64,000 nt of DNA from Saccharomycopsis fibuligera x Saccharomycopsis cf. fibuligera (lineage: Eukaryota > Ascomycota > Saccharomycetes > Ascoideales > Saccharomycopsidaceae), in the NCBI GenBank assembly GCA_001936135.1, contig CP012821.1, positions 806,001-870,000 of the forward strand, in the 5' to 3' direction. A program made the translations under genes and the position numbers. How positions within the stretch are numbered: position 1 is the stretch's first letter; each line of letters starts with the position of its first letter. The notes below the pieces were generated by a model, which saw only the letters and a program-made list of their open reading frames with translations, ran no database searches and had not been told where the DNA came from. This document shows positions 30,974 through 38,345 of the stretch, piece after piece.

Positions 30974-31061
30974 GAACTAAGCTTAACCAACTTTACTTTC
31001 TTTATCTACTCTAATAAACCTTATATTTTTTCTCTTCTACTTTACATCCTACTTTTTTACA

Positions 31062-31332
31062 TTACCCTTTTCACTTTCCGATCCTTTACCTTCTTCACTC
31101 CTTTTATTATTTTTTCATCCATCGTCAGGGTAAACCCTTTACCCATGTGCATGGTATACCGTTCTGACGCATGCGATTTGTTTACGTTTTCATGCCGTCT
31201 AGGTGCCCCGTCTAGGTCTCCGTCTAGACGCGGTGCCGATCCTTACTGCAGCATGAAAATTTTTCTTTTTCACGCCACTCTTATCACGCCACTCCGATTT
31301 CAGTTTTGCCACTTATTTTTCATACTTAACAC
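31062..31332 (+). mobile_element. Truncated A LTR (T2), cut by A4
   Basis: This is a second copy of the 5'-truncated LTR, with the same start at TTACCC. It ends at CTTAACAC, where the minus-strand 3' LTR tip of A4 begins. Confidence 0.8.
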
Positions 31333-31468
31333 TGTAAAAAGTAGGATGTAAGGTAGAAGAGAAAAATATAAGGTTTATTAGAGTAGATAAAGAAAGTAAA
31401 GTTGGTTAAGCTTAGTTCGGTAAAGAAGTAAGTAAGGTAGAGAAAGATAAAAGAAAAGAAGCGGGAAG
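31333..31468 (-). repeat. 3' LTR tip of A4, displaced by A3
   Basis: It starts TGTAAAAAGTAGG (the LTR end read on the plus strand) and ends GGGAAG. It looks like a local inversion in the LTR pile, but with 42391..42697 it makes one LTR interrupted by A3 at GGAAG. Confidence 0.88.
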
Positions 31469-32003
31469 TGTTGAATTTCAAACATTCATTTTCCTTTGTC
31501 CCTTACCCTTTTCACTTTCCGATCCTTTATCTTCTTCACTACTTTTATTTTTTCATCCATCGTCAGGGTAAATCCTTCACCCATGTGCATGGTATACCAA
31601 TCTGACGCATGTGATTTGTTTACTTTTTCATGTCGTCTAGATGCCCCGTCTAGGTCTCCGTCTAGACGCGGTGCCGATCCTTACTGCAGCATGAAAATTT
31701 TTTTTTTTTTCACGCCACTCTTATCACGCCACTCCGATTTCAGTTTGGCCACCTGTTTTTCCTACTTAACTCGGGGCTTTCCCGCTTCTTTTCTTTTATG
31801 TTTCTTTACCTTCCTTACTTCTTTACCGAACTAAGCTTAACCAACTTTACTTTCTTTATCTACTCTAATAAACCTTATATTTTTTCTCTTCTACTTTACA
31901 TCCTACTTTTTACAGATTTACAGTCTGGCTTAACATCAAAACAAAAAAAAAATTAAAAAAATCAAAAAATCAAAAATCAAAAAAAAAAAAAATTTTTTTT
32001 ACC

Positions 32004-32947
32004 ATGTTCATCTTTGGAGACTTTGATATTGCTGACGGTGCTTACAAAGCGAGACTTGATGGAATTACCAAGTTGAAGGTCAGGCCAATTACTCAATGGT
32101 TCCAGTACCCGTTATTAAGATCATTCCTTAGAAATAAGTTGAGAGTTATTATCAATGATGTCACTGCCATCGACGTTGAGCGTATGTTAGACTCCGAAGA
32201 GTTTGACTACTACCCACCAAAACTTGGCGATGTTATCTATCAACTCATCCAGAAAAAAGTGGACCCATTGTTATTGAAAAACTACGAACGATGCACCGAG
32301 GGCTTTGATTTGTTGAAGACCATCAACGCAAAGTGCAAGACAATTGACTCTTTCTACATTGTCAAGATCTTCCACGACTTTGTCCATGAGGCCGTCCTTG
32401 CTAGAGACTGCGAAGCTATGGCAGACTACTTGGAGATCTTCAAGTACTACTACAAGGATATCAACTTCTGCAATCTTGGCGGTATTCTTGGTTTCCACCT
32501 ACTTGACAACAAGAGTCTTCATGTTGCTCTCAGCGAAAAGAACTTGCTTCGCGATGCTCGTGGGTTGCTTAACACTTCGTTTTATGATGCTATGGAAGCC
32601 TCCAATGATCTTGCTGCCAGAGACTTGGTCCAGATGGACACTTCCTCTCGTCCAAAGTTGCCACCCAACGAGGAGTTGGTTCAGTTGGCTGATGCGAAAC
32701 TGAAAAAGAAACCTGTTTTCCTCATCAAGTGTTACAGCTGCGGCAAGCTTGGCCACTACAGCAACGAGTGCTACAAAAACAAGAACAGAAACCAGTCACA
32801 CAAGGGACGCAAGGAGCTTGTCAACCTCGTTGAAGTCCCACTTGGTGCTGAAGTCATTAACAACGGTGACGGTCAGATTGTCATTGACACGTCTACTGAG
32901 CTGCCTGAGCCTGGCGAAGAGACTCACTTTGTTGAAGAGGTCTATCT
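32004..32947 (+). pseudogene. Gag and start of protease of A3 (5' part)
   Basis: This is the start of the A gag-pol ORF, identical in organisation to A1 through the zinc knuckle and up to VEEVYL, about 12 residues before the protease Asp. B1 is inserted there in the opposite direction, adding a few LTR-coded residues and a stop at 32960. It would yield a Gag-like protein of about 318 residues with an intact zinc knuckle and no enzymes. It still has its own LTR promoter, so a Gag donor or a dominant-negative Gag is conceivable. Confidence 0.9.
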
Positions 32948-33491
32948 TGTTGTAGTTTGATAAACCTATCACTTGACATAACGTTATATCCTGAAAATAA
33001 ATCACAAAACACTTGTTGTTATTAACTATATCCTATATATGAAAAACGTCAATCAGTCACAAAGATGGAGGAGACGCCCCTTATTTATAGTCAGTCAGGG
33101 TGGCTGTGCCGGGACTTATGCATGACTAGTGTGCCCACATAGAATCTTCTAGAATATTCCGGAACTGCACGGATATGCACGGAACTGCACGGAAATGTAT
33201 GGAACATCATGGAACTTCTTGGAACATCATGGAACTTCATGGAACATTATGGAACTTCATGGAACATTATGGAACTTCATGGAACATTATGGAACTTCAT
33301 GGAAGATTCTAGAGCTTTCTCGTATATGTCTCGTATATTATGCAACCTTCTAGAATGTTCTCGAACAATCTCGTATTTTCTCGTATATCGTGGAACATTC
33401 TAGAACAGCATCGAATCCTCTGGAAACTCATGGAATATTCTAGAACTTTCTAGAAGCAACTGGATCTATCTTTGAATTATTACTCACAACA
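32948..33491 (-). repeat. 3' LTR of B1 (544 bp)
   Basis: It has the same length as the 5' LTR and looks identical to it. It carries the end of the gag-pol ORF (stop at 33440) and is preceded (minus strand) by the polypurine tract AAGAGAGAG at 33492..33500. Confidence 0.95.
33142..33455 (-). promoter_or_regulatory. Heat-shock-element array, B1 3' LTR
   Basis: Same array as in the 5' LTR, at equivalent offsets (first five-unit block 33142..33164, last 33433..33455). Transcription from here would run left into antisense of A3 gag. Confidence 0.85.
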
Positions 33492-36400
33492 CTCTCTCTT
33501 AATTCAAAGTCTCGCATCCCACAATAACCACGTAGTAGTTGGAACTGGTCGGCCGGTATGGCTTTGGTAAAGATATCGGCAACCATGACTCCAGTTGATA
33601 AGTACTCTAATTGAATTCGGCCCTTGGCAATATGGTCCCTGATGAAATTCAACCTGATGTCAATGTGCTTCGTTCTGTGATGGGAGCTAGGGTGTTTGGC
33701 TATTTCAATGCAGCTCTGGTTGTCGTCGTACATCTTGACAGACTCAATTGCAATGCCAAACTCGTTGAACAACTGCCTTAGCCATAAGCCTTCTTTGGCA
33801 CCCTCACACAATGCCATATACTCTGCTTCAGCAGTAGACAATGCAACCGTTGGCTGCTTCTTCGATCTCCAAGTTATTGCACCACCAGCATATTTGAACA
33901 CAAAACCGGTGGTGGACTTCCTCGTAGCCTTGTCGTTTGCCCAGTCTGCATCACAGTAGCCCTGTAAGCGAGTTGTCTGGTTGTGGCTTTGATAAAATAA
34001 ACCAACATCTGCTGTGCCTTTCAAATATCTTAGTACTCGTTTCGCAGCACGAAGGTGGACCTCCTTGGGCTCTTTGAGGTATCTCGACAATACACCAACA
34101 ACGTAGCTTATGTCTGCTCTGACCGTATTAGCAGCAAACAAGAGCTTTCCAATAATGGATCTGTACCTAGTAGCATCACAGTCTTTACTGCCTGTGTCCG
34201 CGCTCGTCAAGTCCTGTCCGACAACTGCTGGTGTGGGTTCACTGTGACAGTCTTGCATTCCAAACTCGCTAAGCAACGACTGAATGTAGTCTCGAAGACT
34301 CAACTTGATCCCACTCTCTGTCTGCTCAATGTTCATACCTAGGAACTTCTTTGTAGCACCCAAGTCTTTCATTTTAAACTCATTCATTAGCTCTGTTTTC
34401 ACAATGTCTATTGCTTCCTTGGTGCTACCAGCAATAAGCAAATCATCCACATATAGCGCAACCATCACAAAGGACTTTTCACTTTTGCGAGTGTATAGGC
34501 AATACTCAGCTTGATTCCGTCTGAAGCCTAGCTTTGCCAAGACGCCGTTGATCTTGTCATTCCACACAAGAGGAGCCTGTTTCAAACCATACAAGCTCTT
34601 CTTCAATCTGAGCACTTTATCTTCATTGCCCTTTGCAACATAGCCTTCTGGTTGTGTCATGTATAATTCTTCCTCAAGCTCACCATTCAAGAACGCAGTC
34701 TTCACATCCATCTGATGAACCTGTAATCCTTTCAGAGCAGCGACAGCCAACATAATTCGGATGGACTCGTAACGAACAACGGGAGCAAACGTTTCATTGT
34801 AGTCGATACCTTTCAATTGCGAGAACCCACGAGCAACTAATCTTGCCTTGTGTAAGCCACCATCCTTGATTGTGAACACCCACTTGCAGGTGATTGGCTT
34901 TCGCCCTTCCGGCAAAGTCACCAACTCATAGGTGCTATTGTCTTTGTGTGCTTCGATTTCTTTTTCACACGCTTCCTTCCACTGATCCCGTTCGTCGGTC
35001 TGCATTGCACTTTTGTAACTCATTGGCACATTCTCGGTGGCTGCACTGCCAGCCATGTAACAAGTAGCAGCAAGGTTTGCTTCGTAGCCCAATAGCCTCT
35101 GCGAGTCACTCAGTTCTGATTCACTAGTATCTTCATCATCGTCGACCTCCTCAACAGTTGGTTCAATCTTTGGAGTGAGCAATGGAACCACGGCGCTTTC
35201 GCCAGTGGACCCATGCGGAACAAACGGGATAATGTCGCCGGTGGCAACTTTTCTAACTTTTGTCTCTGGTTTAGGCAATTCCCTCTCTGAATCGGAACTG
35301 GAGGACGAGGCTTCATATTCATCGTGGACCTCTTCAAGAACGTCGAACGGGTTTCTGGTTATTAAAGTCTTTGGAGCAACATGAGTTTTTGGTCTGGGTC
35401 TCTTCCGTTTCACTTGTACCGGCAGGAAGCCATCTTTGCCAGTATCCGAGGGGACATCATCGTCACTATTGTCAACGTGTACGTCAGTGTCGTCTTCAGC
35501 AGTGCTTTCATCTTCGCCAGTGCCAGCAGTATCAGCGGCTGTCACATCGGCTGGGATAAGGTCCTCATCCTGTACAGCAGTAACCGGTGAAATGCCTGGC
35601 GCAGCGACAGACCCGTAGGTGGTAGTAGACACATTGTCAGCCATAGGCGCAGGGGTAGCCCACTTGAAAAACGAATGTTGTTCATCAAACGTTACTTGTG
35701 CCGAGACAACTATCTGCCCGGCATCAGAATCATACATCCTGTATGCTTTGTGATCTCTGTCGTAGCCCATCATGGCACACTTCTTCGAAGTTGCACTTAG
35801 CTTGCCATGTCTCAATGCAGCTGGCACAACACAATATCCAATGCATCCAAAGGTTCTCAAATGATCAAGCAGTGGTTCCATGTCGTACCACTTGGTGAAC
35901 GGTATATCATTGCCAAGCACTCTTGTTGGGCTGCGATTGATCAAGTACGCAGCAGTTGCAACAGCTTCGGGCCAGAACTGAACCGGCGCAGCAGAGTGCA
36001 ACATGAGAGTTCGCGCCTTCTCCTGAATGGTGCGATGCATCCTCTCAGCAACACCATTCTGATAGGAATGATGCGGGACAGTTAGCTCATGGCGAATTCC
36101 ACGCTCCTTCATGAACGCGTGCAACTTGTTGTTCACAAACTCCCCGCCGTTATCAGTTCTGATAGCTCCACACACGTAGTTTCTGCCTTGACTCTTGAAA
36201 TTGGTCTCACTGTATTTCACAAAATCAATAATCGCATCAGTGCAGTCAGATTTCCTTTTCAAGCACTTGATATGGGTGAAACGAGTATAGGCATCAACGA
36301 TTGTAAGAAAGTAGAGAGAGCCATCAACCGATCCATAGTTGAATGGCCCGCACACATCCATATGAAGTAGCTGCAATGGCTGTTGTGGCTTTGACCATCC

Positions 36401-37828
36401 ATGCTTTGGTTTTCTTGTAACCGCCTTGCCTAATGCACACAGTTCACACACTTCCACATTCATATCTTCTGTAATATCACCGCACAAACCAAACTGTTTG
36501 TTAATCGCACGGAACACACCAAAGCTAGGATGGCCCAATCTTTGATGCCACAAATCTTTCCTATCAACCGCAATGCCAGGGGCAGCTTTGTAAGCAAAGT
36601 GCTTGTCACTTGGAGAGCCCACTCTGTACAAGCCATGTGAGAGCCTGTCTTTGATACCCACAATATCCATCGAGGGGTACAACTTGATGCATTCATCTTC
36701 AAACAATAGTTTTGCTCCATTACCAGTTGCCTTTGAAATTGATAGTAAATTAGCGGTAGCCTCGGGTGCATATAGAGCATTTAACAAGCTGACATCCTCA
36801 CCGGTTGGTAGCTTGATAGATGCGGTGCCGCACCCAACGATCTTCAAACTGTTGCCACCAATACCATTAATCTCGCCGCTGTAGTCATGTAACTCAGTAA
36901 ACAAGTCTCTGTCACAAATAATGTGGCTGGAAGCACCACTATCGAAGAACAAATCAGATCTCTTTGACTCGTGCCCTAAATATGCAAACCACGCACTACC
37001 AGTCAGTTTTCCATTTTTCTTTGGCTTTCGAATTTTCTCATTAAATTCATCCTTTGGCTGTTGACGACAGTCCCTTGCATAATGACCTATCTTGCCACAG
37101 TTGTAGCATTGACCATTATTGGCCTTTCTAGTGACAAGAGCAGTTTCAGTAGTAGTAACGGTAGACTTTGGGTCTTCCTTAATCAATTCTCTCGCGAGAT
37201 CCATCGCGGATTCAACATCAAAGGTTTCCATGGAATTATGAGATGCTTGGTATGTTGTAATGATCTCCTTCACAGCAGCTTCACCGTAGCCGGCGCGTTT
37301 GAGCTCAGCAAGAAATAAGCAAGTAAGAAACAGATCAGCAGTAACATTCTTGATAACCGAGACATTCAATGCATCGAAGCTCGAGATCAACAGGTTGAGG
37401 TTAGAGCCATTCGACTTCCACTTGTGGTCAAAGAAGTCCGATAGCATACCAACAGCATTAAACACAGACATTGTACCATAGGAGGCTTTCAAATAGATAA
37501 ACAAATCACGACCAGAACCATCATAACTGGATGCCTTTCTGAGAGCAGCACCAGTAACACCATTGACAATCATCAATGTCAAGATATCATCCAAAGCCAT
37601 TTGTAGTCTGGCTCTCGAGTCGTCCGAGCTTTCATCAGTAGCGCCGATATCATTGTCGACAAGGTACTTGTACAAACCAAGCCCTCTCATTTTCAATTTG
37701 ATTGATACTAAGGAGAACCAATCGTGAAAGTTCTCCGAACCTTTCAATTTTTCATCTGAACTGAAGTTGGCTAGAGCACCTGGGGAACTCATAACCTGTT
37801 GTAGTTTGATAAACCTATCACTTGACAT
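33440..37828 (-). CDS. Gag-Pol polyprotein of B1 (1462 aa)
   Basis: This is a complete copia polyprotein in one frame. I place the start at the ATG at 37828 inside the 5' LTR (MSSDRFIKLQ...); the frame extends 11 codons upstream only with a GTG. A second ATG lies within the primer site. Gag carries the zinc knuckle C241/C244/H249/C254. The protease is DSGA, Asp296. Integrase has H428/H433/C461/C464 and a classic D491, D559, E595 triad with 35 residues between the last two. A basic KRKRPRPK cluster near 806-813 resembles an integrase nuclear signal. RT has YVDD at 1126-1129, and RNase H ends VADIFTKAIP. The C-terminal about 17 codons are encoded by the 3' LTR, with the polypurine tract translated as part of the protein. 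Confidence 0.95.
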   Translation of the reverse strand: MSSDRFIKLQQVMSSPGALANFSSDEKLKGSENFHDWFSLVSIKLKMRGLGLYKYLVDNDIGATDESSDDSRARLQMALDDILTLMIVNGVTGAALRKASSYDGSGRDLFIYLKASYGTMSVFNAVGMLSDFFDHKWKSNGSNLNLLISSFDALNVSVIKNVTADLFLTCLFLAELKRAGYGEAAVKEIITTYQASHNSMETFDVESAMDLARELIKEDPKSTVTTTETALVTRKANNGQCYNCGKIGHYARDCRQQPKDEFNEKIRKPKKNGKLTGSAWFAYLGHESKRSDLFFDSGASSHIICDRDLFTELHDYSGEINGIGGNSLKIVGCGTASIKLPTGEDVSLLNALYAPEATANLLSISKATGNGAKLLFEDECIKLYPSMDIVGIKDRLSHGLYRVGSPSDKHFAYKAAPGIAVDRKDLWHQRLGHPSFGVFRAINKQFGLCGDITEDMNVEVCELCALGKAVTRKPKHGWSKPQQPLQLLHMDVCGPFNYGSVDGSLYFLTIVDAYTRFTHIKCLKRKSDCTDAIIDFVKYSETNFKSQGRNYVCGAIRTDNGGEFVNNKLHAFMKERGIRHELTVPHHSYQNGVAERMHRTIQEKARTLMLHSAAPVQFWPEAVATAAYLINRSPTRVLGNDIPFTKWYDMEPLLDHLRTFGCIGYCVVPAALRHGKLSATSKKCAMMGYDRDHKAYRMYDSDAGQIVVSAQVTFDEQHSFFKWATPAPMADNVSTTTYGSVAAPGISPVTAVQDEDLIPADVTAADTAGTGEDESTAEDDTDVHVDNSDDDVPSDTGKDGFLPVQVKRKRPRPKTHVAPKTLITRNPFDVLEEVHDEYEASSSSSDSERELPKPETKVRKVATGDIIPFVPHGSTGESAVVPLLTPKIEPTVEEVDDDEDTSESELSDSQRLLGYEANLAATCYMAGSAATENVPMSYKSAMQTDERDQWKEACEKEIEAHKDNSTYELVTLPEGRKPITCKWVFTIKDGGLHKARLVARGFSQLKGIDYNETFAPVVRYESIRIMLAVAALKGLQVHQMDVKTAFLNGELEEELYMTQPEGYVAKGNEDKVLRLKKSLYGLKQAPLVWNDKINGVLAKLGFRRNQAEYCLYTRKSEKSFVMVALYVDDLLIAGSTKEAIDIVKTELMNEFKMKDLGATKKFLGMNIEQTESGIKLSLRDYIQSLLSEFGMQDCHSEPTPAVVGQDLTSADTGSKDCDATRYRSIIGKLLFAANTVRADISYVVGVLSRYLKEPKEVHLRAAKRVLRYLKGTADVGLFYQSHNQTTRLQGYCDADWANDKATRKSTTGFVFKYAGGAITWRSKKQPTVALSTAEAEYMALCEGAKEGLWLRQLFNEFGIAIESVKMYDDNQSCIEIAKHPSSHHRTKHIDIRLNFIRDHIAKGRIQLEYLSTGVMVADIFTKAIPADQFQLLRGYCGMRDFELRESVVSNNSKIDPVASRKF
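37788..37796 (-). promoter_or_regulatory. Primer-binding site of B1, matches initiator tRNA-Met anticodon arm
   Basis: Directly after the 5' LTR the minus strand reads GGTTATGAG, the complement of CUCAUAACC, the anticodon loop (CAU) plus nucleotides 39-40 of initiator tRNA-Met. Copia and Ty5 use this half-tRNA primer. The site is inside the coding frame, and its ATG is in frame. Confidence 0.7.
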
Positions 37829-37930
37829 AACGTTATATCCTGAAAATAAATCACAAAACACTTGTTGTTATTAACTATATCCTATATATGAAAAACGTCA
37901 ATCAGTCACAAAGATGGAGGAGACGCCCCT

Positions 37931-37938
37931 TATTTATA
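37931..37938 (-). promoter_or_regulatory. TATA box of B1 (TATAAATA)
   Basis: A consensus TATA box lies between the heat-shock array and the LTR-encoded ATG, about 100 bp from that ATG. It is conserved in all B LTRs (for example 55803..55810 and 57081..57088). Confidence 0.75.
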
Positions 37939-37990
37939 GTCAGTCAGGGTGGCTGTGCCGGGACTTATGCATGACTAGTGTGCCCACATA

Positions 37991-38304
37991 GAATCTTCTA
38001 GAATATTCCGGAACTGCACGGATATGCACGGAACTGCACGGAAATGTATGGAACATCATGGAACTTCTTGGAACATCATGGAACTTCATGGAACATTATG
38101 GAACTTCATGGAACATTATGGAACTTCATGGAACATTATGGAACTTCATGGAAGATTCTAGAGCTTTCTCGTATATGTCTCGTATATTATGCAACCTTCT
38201 AGAATGTTCTCGAACAATCTCGTATTTTCTCGTATATCGTGGAACATTCTAGAACAGCATCGAATCCTCTGGAAACTCATGGAATATTCTAGAACTTTCT
38301 AGAA
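37991..38304 (-). promoter_or_regulatory. Heat-shock-element array, B1 5' LTR
   Basis: Alternating GAA/TTC triplets every 5 bp (nGAAnnTTCn, the binding unit of heat-shock factor) form blocks of five units (37991..38013), four (38197..38214), three (38242..38254) and five (38282..38304). Between them, from 38031 to 38151, there are thirteen GAA triplets in exact 10-bp steps, the step-type arrangement. An imperfect block (GAA, TTC, GAG, TTC) follows at 38151..38168. The array ends about 53 bp upstream of the TATA box in transcription order. Confidence 0.85.
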
Positions 38305-38345
38305 GCAACTGGATCTATCTTTGAATTATTACTCACAACATATCT

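Larger units (their letters stand above)
29701..31332 (+). repeat. 846-bp tandem duplication of LTR material
   Basis: Unit 1 is 29701..30546: solo LTR, an 88-bp LTR end, then a truncated LTR up to GAACT. Unit 2 starts at 30547 with the same order and joins and is cut at 31332 by the end of A4. The copies share the rare junction ACATTACCC. They differ by a few substitutions (for example CTATACCGATCTGACG versus GTATACCGTTCTGACG). Confidence 0.85.
32948..38340 (-). mobile_element. Complete Ty1/copia element B1 (5393 bp)
   Basis: Two 544-bp LTRs (32948..33491 and 37797..38340) with TG...CA ends appear identical. The target duplication TATCT (32943..32947 and 38341..38345) is perfect. The element lies antisense within the gag-pol of A3. 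It has one intact ORF, a primer site and a polypurine tract. It is one of two intact B copies. It differs from B2/B3 in the composition of the 10-bp repeat tract in its LTRs, so it belongs to a slightly different lineage. Confidence 0.95.
37797..38340 (-). repeat. 5' LTR of B1 (544 bp)
   Basis: In transcription order (minus strand) it runs TGTTGTGAGTAAT..., then the heat-shock-element tract (38304..37991), a TATAAATA box (37938..37931), a C-rich/T-rich start region, the ATG at 37828 and ends CTACAACA. Confidence 0.95.

Noticed and set aside
29855-31351. Plus-strand open frames of 139-258 codons (start MPRLGAPSRRGADPYC or similar), repeated many times
   Set aside because: They lie wholly in LTR sequence, recur wherever an A LTR occurs and change with each LTR junction; composition is that of translated pyrimidine-rich DNA.
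31333-31468. Local micro-inversion of an LTR end
   Set aside because: The inverted piece is exactly the part missing from the minus-strand LTR at 42391, with the GGAAG duplication of A3 on both sides; it is one LTR split by A3.
33209-33403. Repeated small ORF MELLGTSWNFMEHYGTSWN (and MYGTSWNFLEHHG variants in other LTRs)
   Set aside because: It is the translation of the 10-bp heat-shock repeat tract, on the strand opposite to the element; no sign of coding constraint.
34055-36884. Plus-strand ORFs of 60-95 codons opposite the B polyprotein
   Set aside because: They are antisense shadows of a conserved coding region, identical in B1, B2 and B3 because the sense gene is.
37829-37861. Extending the B ORF upstream to MFCDLFSGYNV
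   Set aside because: That start codon is GTG; the first ATG is at 37828, and GTG initiation is not expected for a nuclear yeast gene.
38031-38160. Regular short repeats resembling a CRISPR array
   Set aside because: Units are 10 bp with no unique spacers and lie in a eukaryotic LTR; explained by step-type heat-shock elements.
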